A DNA stretch of 41,742 bases from an uncultured Scytonema sp. (GCA_937873135.1 CALMVQ010000196.1:1-41742); one strand, 5' to 3'. Shown: positions 1 through 9,279, counted from the first letter of the stretch. Numbers and translations are program-made. The notes: a model not told the origin generated them from the sequence alone.

Positions 1-165
1 GGGAAACCCCCAAGATCGCGCTGGCTCACTTTTAACTTTTGCCAAGTTCTGTCAAGCTTTTCTTGAGGTTGGTATTTGGAAAAAAGGGGATTGGTTATTG
101 GTAATATATTCTTTCGTGCGATTCCCTATACCCATAACCTACTCCCTCTTGCCTATTACCACCCG

Positions 166-738
166 CTATTCAACTTCGTTGAACAGATGTTCTTCTAAAA
201 GCGGTTGAACTTTGCGGAACTCTTCTGGAGACAGTAATTCATGGTTACCCGTTTTTGATGTCCGTGCAAAAAACAACAGTGGATCGAGGGGAGTGTAAAT
301 TGCATACTCCCGATCCTCAAAGTAAAAGCTTGTTAGTAGCTGTAATTGCTCTGGTTCCAAATCAGCATTTTCATCTTCGATTTCTAAGGTAAAGAGTTCT
401 GACTCTTCTACTGGTGGTAATTCACCAGCGACGGTGAGAGCGTAAGCCGTGTTTTTCAGTAGCAAATTTTGTTCGGCTAAAACAGCTTGAGCCGTCCCAA
501 AAATTTGGTTAATTATGTGATCATCTTCTACAAGAATAGCTTCTTCTTCTTCGCCATCACCTTGCCAAGCAAAAATTTCCACAGGTGAATCAACTGGAAG
601 AAGTAAAACATACTCTTGCTCATCCACGATCAGCGAATGCTCAATATAACATTCGAGCGATCGCTCTTGCTCATCCATCAAAATGATGGAACCGACTTGA
701 GCATTATCATTTTCTTCAGGAAATTGTGAGGGAGACAT
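166..738 (-). CDS. DUF3727 (DUF1292-like) cyanobacterial protein
   Basis: Acidic protein of about 190 residues. The N-terminal part (VGSIILMDEQERSLECYIEH and the following strands) looks like a DUF1292-type small beta domain. The C-terminal half, with LLTSFYFEDREYAIYTPLDP, matches the DUF3727 family of cyanobacteria and plastids as I recall it. No catalytic motif is visible and the function is unknown. The open frame begins with a TTG at 744, but the ATG at 738 (MSPSQF) is the more natural start. It lies 132 bp downstream of ruvX on the same strand; the ruvX-DUF3727 order is, from memory, common in cyanobacteria, so a shared transcript is plausible. The family call rests on recognition of the sequence pattern, not on a search. 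Confidence 0.8.
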   Translation of the reverse strand: MSPSQFPEENDNAQVGSIILMDEQERSLECYIEHSLIVDEQEYVLLLPVDSPVEIFAWQGDGEEEEAILVEDDHIINQIFGTAQAVLAEQNLLLKNTAYALTVAGELPPVEESELFTLEIEDENADLEPEQLQLLTSFYFEDREYAIYTPLDPLLFFARTSKTGNHELLSPEEFRKVQPLLEEHLFNEVE

Positions 739-870
739 AGCCAAGGTGTGGAATTATATATACCAGTCATTTATAGAAGTTGCTCAACTGTTTTTTAACA
801 GTTAATGTCAATCAAATAACAATTTTTCTGGTTTATCAGTATTAGAATATCATGCAAAAAGATATAATAG

Positions 871-1419
871 TCAGCAAAGACCTCTTTCGATTTTGGAGCT
901 AGCTCGCTTTATGTCCAGCCATTGTTGCAAAATCAAAGCTGCGGCTTTACGGTCGATTAATTCTTTATGACGTGATGGCGAACGATTTTCAGATATTAGC
1001 ATCTGCTCTGCTTGAAATGAAGTTAAGCGCTCATCTACATACTCCACGGGTAATTTGAGAACCTTGGCCACTTTTGCGATATACTTTTGCACTTGGTGAG
1101 CCTGAAATCCCACTGAACCATCCATTGAATAAGGTAGACCGACGACTAAGACTTGTACTTCACGCTCATTGACTAATTGTTTTATTTTCGCCACATCTAA
1201 ATCGAACGATTTGCGTTCAATTGTAGTTATACCGCTCGAGATGAGTCCAGTGCGATCGCACCCAGCAACACCAATACGCTTGCTACCGACATCTAAACCC
1301 AAAGCGGAAATAAAAGACTTTGGTTGCTTGTTTTGACTTCTAATTTCATTCGGAGGTGTGGAGAGCGTATGTGGTAATACCCCATTCCCTCCTTGCTTTT
1401 GTGCTGTTGTTTCACACAT
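871..1419 (-). CDS. ruvX: RuvX/YqgF family putative Holliday junction resolvase
   Basis: RNase H-fold nuclease of the YqgF/RuvX family, implicated in resolving Holliday junctions and in 16S rRNA 5-prime end maturation in bacteria. The family motifs are in order: ALGLDVGSKRIGVA (first catalytic Asp, about residue 43), VVGLPYSMDGS, YVDERLTSFQAE (acidic pair) and DRKAAALILQQWLD near the end. The first 35 or so residues, rich in Gln, Asn and Pro, are a poorly conserved extension compared with the usual 140-150 residue proteins, so the true start could be further in. The ATG at 1419 lies 10 bp after the stop of the GNAT gene, which suggests co-transcription. Confidence 0.9.
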   Translation of the reverse strand: MCETTAQKQGGNGVLPHTLSTPPNEIRSQNKQPKSFISALGLDVGSKRIGVAGCDRTGLISSGITTIERKSFDLDVAKIKQLVNEREVQVLVVGLPYSMDGSVGFQAHQVQKYIAKVAKVLKLPVEYVDERLTSFQAEQMLISENRSPSRHKELIDRKAAALILQQWLDIKRASSKIERGLC

Positions 1420-1429
1420 CCTTTCTCAA

Positions 1430-2665
1430 CTACTCCTGCTCTACATCGGCTGACTCAGGTGGGCGTTGTGCTTCTAAGCTAGAGTTACTGCAAGATAAAT
1501 TGTTAGGCACTGATCTATCTGGTACCATCTGCTGTGTTGGTACCCATGACATCCCACCCGGTATTGGTTTGCGCGCTGGTTGCAAACCTTGCAACATCTC
1601 GGGTAACTGAATCCCTTCCAAGGAGACAAATTTCGACTCACGTACCTTATGCCATACCGAGCGAGACATGACTAAAGTGTGTTCGATCCGATTTGCCCCG
1701 ATTTGCTCCAAATACTCTTCTCCCTCAGGTTGGTAGTCGGCTGAAGCTAGTTGCAACACTTGCTTGGGAAAATCCTGTGCAATGCGAGCAAGTTGGGACA
1801 GTAACTCTGGATACAGCCAAGTGTATGCTGGATGAACCATGAGTGTTGCTACATATGGTTCTTGACCTTTCCTGTCTAGGGAAATTTGAAAATAACCTAT
1901 TGCTGCTTTGCGCTGTGGTTCAAATACATAGCCACTTACGACTTCTGTTTTGCTCAACCACTGTTTGATTGCATCAGTTAAAGTGCCAAACAAACTTGTT
2001 TTAAAGTCTTGAGTTTGGCGATCAAAGACTTGCCGCATCAACGGTGGCATTGACGCTGTATCTAATTGATATAGCAATTGAGCATCAGCATTACTTACTG
2101 GTAGTAAATTTGGCAAGTCTGGCTCTGATTTTCCTAATTCAGCCAGTAACTCTGGTGTAATTTCCCAGTAAGTCATTTCTGCTAGGCGCTGAAATCCGTT
2201 TTGCCGATAAAGTGCCAACGCCTCTTTATCATTGATGTTGACTTCTAGTATCCATGTGCGAGCTTCTAGAATCGACTCAAAGCAATGCCGTAAAAGTTGC
2301 GAGCCAATTCCAAGATTATCTGTAGCACGATCTAGCATCACTCGGTCTACACGCCACGTACTTCTGGTGCGGTTAAAGGGCGATACTTTAACCATCCCCA
2401 GAAGCGTACGCCCCTGTTCTGCTACATAAGCACAAAAACGATACTGGAGTGGGTTGGGAAACCAACTTAAAAACTTGAGGAACCCAAACCAACGGCGCAG
2501 TCCTTGTACTTGCTTACTTGCAACACTAGCGCCCTTGGGGGTGTAGGCTGCGAATGACTCTTTTGTTAGGCGATCAATTCCATCCAAGTCCCGATGTTGG
2601 ACTGGTCGGATAATAACGCTGAGATTTCGAGGAAGCAATGAAGTCATTTTCATTCGAGCCGCCAT
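1430..2665 (-). CDS. GNAT family N-acetyltransferase, two-domain
   Basis: 411-residue protein. The N-terminal half is a GNAT domain: it starts LSVIIRPVQHRDLDGIDRL and has the acetyl-CoA loop as DNLGIGSQLLRHCFE, followed by ILEVNINDKEALALYRQNGF, typical of motif A/B. The second half (from about residue 200) has YVFEPQRKAAIGYFQISLDR and repeats a GNAT-like strand order, so a double-GNAT fold is possible but is inferred. The C-terminal 50 residues are Pro/Ser/Gln-rich and probably disordered. The substrate cannot be read from the sequence. It is the first gene of the leftward group with ruvX and DUF3727; the close spacing suggests an operon. Confidence 0.82.
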   Translation of the reverse strand: MAARMKMTSLLPRNLSVIIRPVQHRDLDGIDRLTKESFAAYTPKGASVASKQVQGLRRWFGFLKFLSWFPNPLQYRFCAYVAEQGRTLLGMVKVSPFNRTRSTWRVDRVMLDRATDNLGIGSQLLRHCFESILEARTWILEVNINDKEALALYRQNGFQRLAEMTYWEITPELLAELGKSEPDLPNLLPVSNADAQLLYQLDTASMPPLMRQVFDRQTQDFKTSLFGTLTDAIKQWLSKTEVVSGYVFEPQRKAAIGYFQISLDRKGQEPYVATLMVHPAYTWLYPELLSQLARIAQDFPKQVLQLASADYQPEGEEYLEQIGANRIEHTLVMSRSVWHKVRESKFVSLEGIQLPEMLQGLQPARKPIPGGMSWVPTQQMVPDRSVPNNLSCSNSSLEAQRPPESADVEQE

Positions 2666-2851
2666 TCAGCCTTAAGTAACTGGATCAGATGAACTGCTGC
2701 TATAATTTTAACGGCTTTCTGCTCCTTGCCGTCCATCCAAAAGGGTGATTTTCATAAATAATCGCAAAAAGCAGATATGTTGAGAACGGCTGTCTTCGTT
2801 TACCCAACAAAACCTGCCTCTATCCTATTCTATTTCTTTTGAGAATATTTC

Positions 2852-3055
2852 TTAATAATATCGAGAAACGATCTTTTCAAAATTGGCTTGGGTTTGATGA
2901 AGTAATTGTTCTCGACTGTCTTCGAGTGTCTGCTTCAAGGATGGAACCAGATTGCGGGCTTGCAGAGCCATATGAAGTTGTAAGTGAGCAACGTATTCAC
3001 TAAAGTCTTCACGCACTGCTGCTGTGCCGATTAACAAATTTGATTCCATTGCCAC
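2852..3055 (-). CDS. small conserved-looking hypothetical protein (67 aa)
   Basis: Family not recognised. The predicted protein is mainly helical (YVAHLQLHMALQARNLVPSL, then a Gln/Glu-rich helix) with no membrane segment and no cysteine. The start is decided by the ribosome-binding site: on the minus strand AGGAG lies 6 nt before a GTG (3055), whereas the in-frame ATG at 3049 would have a 12-nt spacing. It stands alone between the GNAT group and a long non-coding stretch. A short but clean frame with a good Shine-Dalgarno makes it likely real. Confidence 0.6.
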   Translation of the reverse strand: MAMESNLLIGTAAVREDFSEYVAHLQLHMALQARNLVPSLKQTLEDSREQLLHQTQANFEKIVSRYY

Positions 3056-3951
3056 TGTATTCTCCTCTACATTTGTTGTGCTGTTGATTCACATTAATAT
3101 TTATCATGCTTATTTTGTCTTTATTCCGACTTTGCAATGAAGTTTAACTGTTTACTCACTATCGTGTGAAGAAACATGAAGTTTAGTAAAGAAGCTTTGT
3201 TGAGTGACCGAAGAAAGGCAGAGGGCAGCTATGCTGCTATGCAGAAGGTAAGAAATTTTTTAAAAGCTCTCTGCCACAGGGTTTCAAGCCCCTGAATTTA
3301 TTTATGCAACTTTGAAAACATGTCCGAGCGAGATGCATAACACAAGAAATACTACGCCCATACTTCAAGACCCTAAATGAGCGTTATGGGGACTTACTTC
3401 TGCCCTCAGCATAGCAGCATAGCTGCCTTGCCGCCCTTGGCGGCTTGACTCTGAGATTCTAAATCTTCGCGCTTCAACTCATAGGGAGATCCATAAAAAT
3501 AATACCAATTTCAAAAAAAACCTCCCCAGCAGTTCATTCTAGAAAGAGAGTCGTAATCGCTTGCGTCTGCCGAGGGTTGCTGACAAGGCGCGAGCTTCGC
3601 GCTTCAATTCAAACAGATGGATACTTAAGGATGGTAAATGCTGTATATCTCATGTTTACGTATAATTCCATACAAAATAATAAAGATGCGGGATAAAGCT
3701 ACATTCTTTTTTTGGCTTTTCTCGATAAATAAAGGATTTTGATTTTAATACTGAGTGACTAAAGAACATCAATTTTTCCTGGTGCAAGATATGAGTACCA
3801 AAGTGCATAGGAATGGGGAATAATTTCTTCCCTATTACCCATTAGTAGTATGAGTCTATATAACTGTTATAGTGATCGCGATCGCAGTCACCAGCTTATC
3901 TGTGTGTCAAAAATATATCAGAGGCGCTCTTCCTGATACAGGGTAAGTAAT
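3056..3951. other. 896-bp intergenic region with dispersed repeats
   Basis: I see no gene here. The stretch contains a 19-bp inverted repeat pair (see 3224-3427), a GC-rich palindrome (GCCGCC CTTG GCGGC near 3430), two copies of TTCGCGCTTCAAnTCA (about 3467 and 3597), a solitary copy of the terminal repeat of the 38.4-kb inverted-repeat element (GGTGCAAGATATGAG, 3781-3795, 14 of 15 bases), and an extended HIP1 site near 3876. The last 100 bp before 3952 presumably hold the promoter of the kinase gene, but no convincing -35/-10 pair was picked. Confidence 0.6.
3224..3427. repeat. inverted repeat pair, 19-bp perfect arms
   Basis: GGCAGCTATGCTGCTATGC at 3224-3242 is repeated as its exact reverse complement at 3409-3427, enclosing 166 bp. 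Each arm also has an internal CTATG/GCTGC duplication. A shorter relative (GGCAGCATAGCTGA) occurs near 30962, so this is a dispersed sequence family rather than a single gene terminator. It may be a decayed palindromic element; no open frame fills the interior. Confidence 0.6.
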
Positions 3952-6543
3952 ATGCACAGAATGGTTGAATATGAAGTTATTCAAGAAATTTATCACAGTG
4001 AGCATACAGTTATTTATCGAGGTAAATCTCTCCGAAAACAACAATCAGTCATTATTAAAACTTTTAAAAGTGAGTATCCAACATTAGAAGAAATTGCTTT
4101 CCTAAAACATGAATATCAAATAGCCAAGAATTTAGATTTGGAGGGGATTGTCAAACCATTAAGTTTAGAAAATTATGGAAACGGGTTAGCCCTAATTTTG
4201 GAAGATGTAGATGGGCAATCACTACAACATTATATTACATATAAAAAAATTGATTTAATAGATTTTCTCAAAATAGCAATTCAGTTAGCACAAACATTAG
4301 CCGAGTTGCAGACGAGACAAATTACTCATAAAGATATTAAAAGTTCAAATATTATTATTAATCCCGAAACAGGGCAAGTTAAGATTACTGATTTTGCGCT
4401 CGCCTCAAGTTTATCTAAAGAAAACCAGATCATCAGTCATACCAACATACTCGAAGGTACTTTAGCTTATATGTCACCGGAGCAAACCGGAAGAATGAAT
4501 AGGTTTATTGATTACCGTACTGATTACTACTCCTTAGGAGTCACTTTTTATGAGCTTCTCACAAATCAACTACCGTTTGCATCTACAGACACAATAGAAC
4601 TAGTGCATTGTCACATTGCTAAAAAAGCAATTCCACCCCATCTAGTCAATTTAGAAGTTCCTGTAGCGGTTTCTGAAATTGTGATGAAATTATTAGCGAA
4701 AAATGCTGAAGATAGATATCAAAGTGCCTTAGGAATTAAGTACGACCTAGAGTTTTGTTTGACTCAACTACAGACAACAGGTAACATACTTAACTTTATT
4801 GTAGGAGCGCAGGATTTATCTGGTCAACTCCTCATTCCCCAAAAACTTTATGGTAGAGAGCAAGAAGTAGAAGCCTTATTAACAGCATTTGAACAATTGG
4901 CTACAGGATCTCAGGAGAAAGCTCAACCCAGAATCCAAAATCCGTATTGGAACGTTGGCGAAGTAAAATATCCTCAGTTTCTCTCTCGAATCACTGCTGA
5001 AGAAAAAACAGAAATTTCGACAAATCAGACAAATAAATCAAAAACGACATCAGGAAGTTTAGCCGCGCTTGATTTATCTACAGTCTTAAAGGCATCTCAA
5101 GCGATTTCTGAAGAAATTATTCTTGAGAAGTTACTCGATAAGTTAATGCAGATTGTTACGGAAAATGCCGGAACGCAAAAAGGGTTACTGTTTTTACAAA
5201 TATCCAATAAACTTGTATTGGCGGCTGAAAGTTCTCTGGAATTAGAGAAGGTAGTTGTCCTTCCTTTTATAGCTGTTGAAGAATGCCAGCATTTACCTAC
5301 CTCTCTAATTAATTACGTAGAAAGAACTAAGGAGACGGTAGTCCTCAATAATGCCATACAAGAAGGATTATTTACCAACGATCCTTATATACTCAAGTAC
5401 CAACCAAAGTCGGTTTTAGGTTTGCCAATTGTTTATCAAGATAAACTTACAGGTATTCTGTACCTGGAAAATCGCGAAACGACAGGTGCTTTTACACGTG
5501 AGCGCCTACAAGTTCTCTCTCTATTATGCTCCCAAATTTCGATTTCTATTGAAAATGCTAACCTCTACAAAGATTTACAAAGTTACGCCCAAGAATTGTT
5601 CGTGAAAAATCAGGCTTGGCAACAATCGGAAGTGAGAGAAAGAGAAAAAGCCGCTCAGCTAGAAAGCACATTGCAAGAACTTCAAGATACTCAACTACAA
5701 CTTATTCAAAGCGAAAAGCTGTCTAATTTAGGACAAATGCTGGCGGGTATTGCTCATGAAATTAATAATCCGGTTAATTTTATTAATGTCAACCTTTGCC
5801 ACGCCAGCAACTACGTTCAAGATTTACTCAATCTCATCAACCTTTACCAGCAAAACTATCCTCAGCCAGTCAAGGAAATCCAAGAAGAGATAGAAGCGAT
5901 TGACTTAGAGTTTCTCCAAGAAGATTTGCCCAAAATGCTTGATTCGCTGAAATTAGGATCCCATTGCATCAAGGAAATTGTCCGAAGCTTGCGTAATTTC
6001 TCGCGCCAAGATACTTCACAAATGACACTGCAAGACATTCATGAGGGCATAGACACTACCCTCATGATTTTACAGCATCGATTGAAAGCTCAGTCAAACA
6101 GACCCGCTATTGAGATTATCAAAGAATATGGCAACTTGCCTATGCTGAGGTGTTATGGGGGTTTACTCAACCAAGTGTTTATGAATCTCTTAACCAATGC
6201 GATTGATGCGATTGAGGAGACGCAGAAAGAAAAACAAACCCCAATTCAAAATCCAAAATCCGAAATCCCAAATTTCAAGATTCGCATTTGCACGGAGATT
6301 TTAGATAGTCGTCAAGTTATAATTCGCATTGCCGATAATGGTTCTGGGATGACAGAAGAAGTCCACAGCAAACTCTTCAACCCTTTCTTCACCACAAAAT
6401 CAATCGGAAAAGGTACGGGAATTGGATTGTCAATCAGCCGTCAAATTGTAGTGGAGAAACATCAAGGGCAGATAAAATGTATTTCCGCACCTGGTGTAGG
6501 TACGGAATTTATCATAGAACTTCCCATTCAGCAGAAGATTTAG
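3952..6543 (+). CDS. Ser/Thr kinase - GAF - histidine kinase hybrid lacking the AAA module
   Basis: Signalling protein of 863 residues. Residues 1-275 form a Ser/Thr kinase domain: putative VAIK-type lysine K36, catalytic loop HKDIKSSN (126-133), and the metal-binding motif written DFA (147-149) where DFG is expected. A GTLAYMSPEQ activation segment follows. At LYGREQEVEALLTAFEQL the usual start of a large AAA ATPase region appears, but it breaks off into AQPRIQNPYWNV, so no Walker A is present and the usual protein of roughly 1800 residues is about halved. A GAF domain (about 365-540) and a coiled coil lead to the histidine kinase: H-box AGIAHEINNPVNF with H602, N-box MNLLTNAIDAIEE, G1 IADNGSGM and G2 GKGTGIGLS. 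It is cytoplasmic, with no membrane segment. The partner response regulator is not nearby. Starts at 3952 or 3961 are both possible. Confidence 0.88.
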   Translation: MHRMVEYEVIQEIYHSEHTVIYRGKSLRKQQSVIIKTFKSEYPTLEEIAFLKHEYQIAKNLDLEGIVKPLSLENYGNGLALILEDVDGQSLQHYITYKKIDLIDFLKIAIQLAQTLAELQTRQITHKDIKSSNIIINPETGQVKITDFALASSLSKENQIISHTNILEGTLAYMSPEQTGRMNRFIDYRTDYYSLGVTFYELLTNQLPFASTDTIELVHCHIAKKAIPPHLVNLEVPVAVSEIVMKLLAKNAEDRYQSALGIKYDLEFCLTQLQTTGNILNFIVGAQDLSGQLLIPQKLYGREQEVEALLTAFEQLATGSQEKAQPRIQNPYWNVGEVKYPQFLSRITAEEKTEISTNQTNKSKTTSGSLAALDLSTVLKASQAISEEIILEKLLDKLMQIVTENAGTQKGLLFLQISNKLVLAAESSLELEKVVVLPFIAVEECQHLPTSLINYVERTKETVVLNNAIQEGLFTNDPYILKYQPKSVLGLPIVYQDKLTGILYLENRETTGAFTRERLQVLSLLCSQISISIENANLYKDLQSYAQELFVKNQAWQQSEVREREKAAQLESTLQELQDTQLQLIQSEKLSNLGQMLAGIAHEINNPVNFINVNLCHASNYVQDLLNLINLYQQNYPQPVKEIQEEIEAIDLEFLQEDLPKMLDSLKLGSHCIKEIVRSLRNFSRQDTSQMTLQDIHEGIDTTLMILQHRLKAQSNRPAIEIIKEYGNLPMLRCYGGLLNQVFMNLLTNAIDAIEETQKEKQTPIQNPKSEIPNFKIRICTEILDSRQVIIRIADNGSGMTEEVHSKLFNPFFTTKSIGKGTGIGLSISRQIVVEKHQGQIKCISAPGVGTEFIIELPIQQKI

Positions 6544-6647
6544 CACTAATTGAGTCAGGAGTCAGATAAAGTCCGGATAATCACTATTTTTTTGAACAGC
6601 GGTATCTGGAGGCGTGGAATTATGATTCTTCCCCTGCTCTCCCTCAC

Positions 6648-7604
6648 TCACCTCTCCTCGACACCACTCGTTTTCAAAACTTCACTCATCGTCGCGCAGT
6701 AATTTGGCAAACCAAAACTGGCGGGATTAATGATATTGTGGTAAGTAAAATGCCGATAGTTCATACAAAACCTATCCCAAGCAGCCATTTGAATGCGGAA
6801 CACTAGGATTAACAGGTTGGCTAACGATAAAGATAGGGGGATACGAAAGTAAATTTTTTTGCCAAGGTACGAACAAACTTCTTCAACGGCTTGGTTAGCA
6901 GTTAATTGTGCTTGAGCTAAAACAAGATATCGCGATTCGTCTTTTTTAGGAGGATTGTCGATTAAATATTTTACAACAGTGGCAATATCTTGCCCGTGAA
7001 TGAAGTGGAAACTACCATCTGCCTGGAGAAAGCGAATCAAGTTTATATATTTTGTGACTTCTGGTATGCCATTCGTGGCGTGGGAATATGGTTTGTGATG
7101 ATCGCCACCCATGACTAAAGTTGGAAACAGAGTGGTAATTTTAGATGCGATCGCTAGTTTCGGAAGTCGATGTAAGCAGTCATATTTAGAACGGATATAA
7201 TCTGTCCCCAGTTCCCCTGCTTCTTTTAAGGGTTGATTGTGGCGATCTAAAACGCTTGCAGTAGAAAAATATACCACCTGTTCGCATCTGAGCGGATCTA
7301 ACAGTTCCAGCAACTCTAACGTCTTAAATACATTAATATCATATGTTCCAGGCGCACCCCAAGCTGTCGCTGTAAGTACCGCAATATCTATTGTTTTCAG
7401 CAAATCAGCAAAAGCGCTAATTTCCTGTAAATCACCTTGCAAAACAGTGATCCCCGGACGTGTTTGAGTATCAACTTGCAGCTTACTTGGGTTTCTTACC
7501 AGTAGATAGAGTTCGTAATTGGTTTCTTGAATTAAAACTTCAGATATATAGTGACCAATACAACCACTCGCACCCGTCACTAAAACTCGTTTTTGGCTCA
7601 TCAT
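6648..7604 (-). CDS. NAD(P)-dependent extended SDR / epimerase-dehydratase family oxidoreductase
   Basis: 318-residue Rossmann-fold protein. The nucleotide-binding motif GASGCIGHY lies at the N-terminus. The active-site motif YIRSK (YxxxK) follows a Ser-containing strand (YFSTASVLDR). This matches the NAD-dependent epimerase/dehydratase branch of short-chain dehydrogenases. The C-terminal substrate-binding part is diverged, so the substrate (sugar nucleotide or other) cannot be named. The frame begins with TTG-ATG-ATG; the first ATG (7604) is used here. It is convergent with the kinase gene, with about 100 bp between the two stops. A tandem repeat array lies upstream, so any promoter must sit close to the start or inside the repeats. 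Confidence 0.85.
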   Translation of the reverse strand: MMSQKRVLVTGASGCIGHYISEVLIQETNYELYLLVRNPSKLQVDTQTRPGITVLQGDLQEISAFADLLKTIDIAVLTATAWGAPGTYDINVFKTLELLELLDPLRCEQVVYFSTASVLDRHNQPLKEAGELGTDYIRSKYDCLHRLPKLAIASKITTLFPTLVMGGDHHKPYSHATNGIPEVTKYINLIRFLQADGSFHFIHGQDIATVVKYLIDNPPKKDESRYLVLAQAQLTANQAVEEVCSYLGKKIYFRIPLSLSLANLLILVFRIQMAAWDRFCMNYRHFTYHNIINPASFGLPNYCATMSEVLKTSGVEER

Positions 7605-7631
7605 CAAAAGTAAAGTTAGGAGTTAGGAGTA

Positions 7632-7846
7632 GGGGCAGGTTTTAGCGATTAATTTTGGATCTGATAAGTTATTTGATTAAACCTGCCCGTACAGGAGGCG
7701 CGTAGAGGCAGGTTTTAGCGATTAATTTTGGAGCCGATAAGTTATCTGGTTAAACCTGCCCGTACAAGAGGCGCGTAAAGGCGGGTTTAATAGAAAGAAC
7801 ATCGCCAGAGCGAACACAACATCTTACAAAAACCGCCCGTACAGGA
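7632..7846. repeat. tandem array of three 73-bp hairpin-ended repeats
   Basis: Units begin at 7634, 7707 and 7780 (period 73 bp). Each starts GGCAGGTTTTAGCG or GGCGGGTTT and ends AAACCTGCCCGTACA or AAACCGCCCGTACA, so the ends of each unit pair as a stem. The first two units are nearly identical; the third keeps the stem but has a different interior. It is the same family, in inverse orientation, as the 70-bp array at 41487-41742. The array fills most of the gap between the SDR gene and hemE; no gene is seen in it. Confidence 0.85.
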
Positions 7847-7975
7847 GTAAAGAATTAGCAATGAAGTAAAAGGTTCCGCGTCAGCGTGCTAATCATCAAA
7901 AAATATAACTTCCAACTCCTGACTCTTGTATCAAGACGAAATCCGCGCGTCTGTACAACTCCTTACTCCCAAAAC

Positions 7976-8001
7976 CTCCCTACTCCCTACTCCCTACTCC
8001 C
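7976..8001. repeat. heptanucleotide tandem repeat (TACTCCC)
   Basis: Three exact TACTCCC heptamers (7981-8001) preceded by CTCCC. On the coding strand of hemE this reads GGGAGTA repeats, a type of short tandemly repeated repetitive sequence known from heterocystous cyanobacteria. It overlaps the 3-prime end of hemE and encodes its last residues and stop. Confidence 0.85.
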
Positions 8002-9047
8002 AAAGCTTCAAGTTGCTTTGCTGTTTCAAAGAAGAAAGCGACATTTTCTTCTGGGGTTTCTGGAAGAACACCATGACCGAGGTTGAGAATATGTCCACCA
8101 CTGCCAGCTTTGCGAACTGTATCGCGGATGCGATCGCGGATAAACTCTTTAGAACCGAATAGTACACCAGGGTCGAGATTTCCCTGAACTTTCACATGGC
8201 TTCCCAATCTGGCGCGTGCTTCTGCCATATCCACCGACCAATCTACAGTGACAATATCTGCACCGGATAAGGCCATTCTTTCCAAGACACCCGCACTACC
8301 ACTCACCAGAAGGATCAGGGGTGTATCTGGGTGAGTCTCCTTGACTTGTTGAAAAACTCGTTTTTGGTAGGGGAGAGCAAAGGTATCATAATCTTGAGGG
8401 CTCAATTGACCTGCCCATGAATCGAACATTTGCACGACTTGAGCGCCTGAGTCAATTTGGTAGCGGACATAAATGGCGATCGCATCTGCTAATTTTGCCA
8501 GCAGTTTATGCAAAATTGTTGGGTCTGAGAAGGCCATGCCTTTAATGGCGGAGTAGGTTTTAGAACCTTTTCCTTCCACTACGTAAGCTGCCAATGTCCA
8601 CGGTGCACCGACAAAGCCTAACACTGTCGATTTACTACCCACTTCTTGCCGCAACGCATGCAAAATTGTTTTGATAAACGGCAGCGAGACTTCTGGTTCT
8701 AATTCGTGCAGGTTATCGATTTGTTCTTGAGTGCGAATGGGCGAGTCAATGATTGGGCCTTTACCTTCGGCAATATCCATCTCAATCCCCAAACCAGGAA
8801 GGGGAGTGACGATATCGGAAAACAAAATTACTCCGTCTGGTTGAAAGGCTTTCCAAGGTTGCAAGGAAACTTCAATCGCCACTTCCGGGATTTCCGAACG
8901 ATCGCGAAATGAAGGATATTTCTCCCTCAAGTCTCGATAAGCTTTCATGTATCGTCCCGCCTGTCGCATCATCCATACAGGTGGACGGTCTAATACTTCA
9001 CCACGAGCTACCCTGAGGAGATGGGGATCGTATGAGGAAATACCCAT
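7980..9047 (-). CDS. hemE: uroporphyrinogen decarboxylase
   Basis: Converts uroporphyrinogen III to coproporphyrinogen III by four decarboxylations, on the shared heme and chlorophyll pathway, in the cytoplasm. Family signatures are clear: [13 protein letters not shown] near the N-terminus, [34 protein letters not shown], and [14 protein letters not shown] near the C-terminus. At 355 residues it has the usual length. The last residues (GVGSRE and the stop) are written by a GGGAGTA heptamer repeat, so the natural C-terminus seems to have been replaced or extended by the repeat. It is followed by a repeat array and then the SDR gene, without obvious operon partners. Confidence 0.97.
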   Translation of the reverse strand: MGISSYDPHLLRVARGEVLDRPPVWMMRQAGRYMKAYRDLREKYPSFRDRSEIPEVAIEVSLQPWKAFQPDGVILFSDIVTPLPGLGIEMDIAEGKGPIIDSPIRTQEQIDNLHELEPEVSLPFIKTILHALRQEVGSKSTVLGFVGAPWTLAAYVVEGKGSKTYSAIKGMAFSDPTILHKLLAKLADAIAIYVRYQIDSGAQVVQMFDSWAGQLSPQDYDTFALPYQKRVFQQVKETHPDTPLILLVSGSAGVLERMALSGADIVTVDWSVDMAEARARLGSHVKVQGNLDPGVLFGSKEFIRDRIRDTVRKAGSGGHILNLGHGVLPETPEENVAFFFETAKQLEALGVGSRE

Positions 9048-9279
9048 TTAACACTTCGTCCTATACTCTTTTTTATGTCATTGTTTAGCTTATCATTCCC
9101 GGTTTGTGCTTTTTGAGCTATCACAGCTTTTTCTCCCTCTTTAAAGAGTGAATGATCGGAGTGCGTAGCAATCAGCTAATTTAACCGGACATCACTAACC
9201 GAGAAGTCTTGCGAACGCGATCGCCTTCTTCTGTGTAAGGTTATTATGCGTTTGGTACGTAACGCTACTAACAAAATTT

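Noticed and set aside
1-165. Possible gene end at the left edge
   Set aside because: Only heptamer-like CTACTCC/CCTATT sequence is visible and no coding pattern.
7886-8162. Two plus-strand frames overlapping the end of hemE
   Set aside because: They are antisense to hemE and pass through the heptamer repeat; no independent support.
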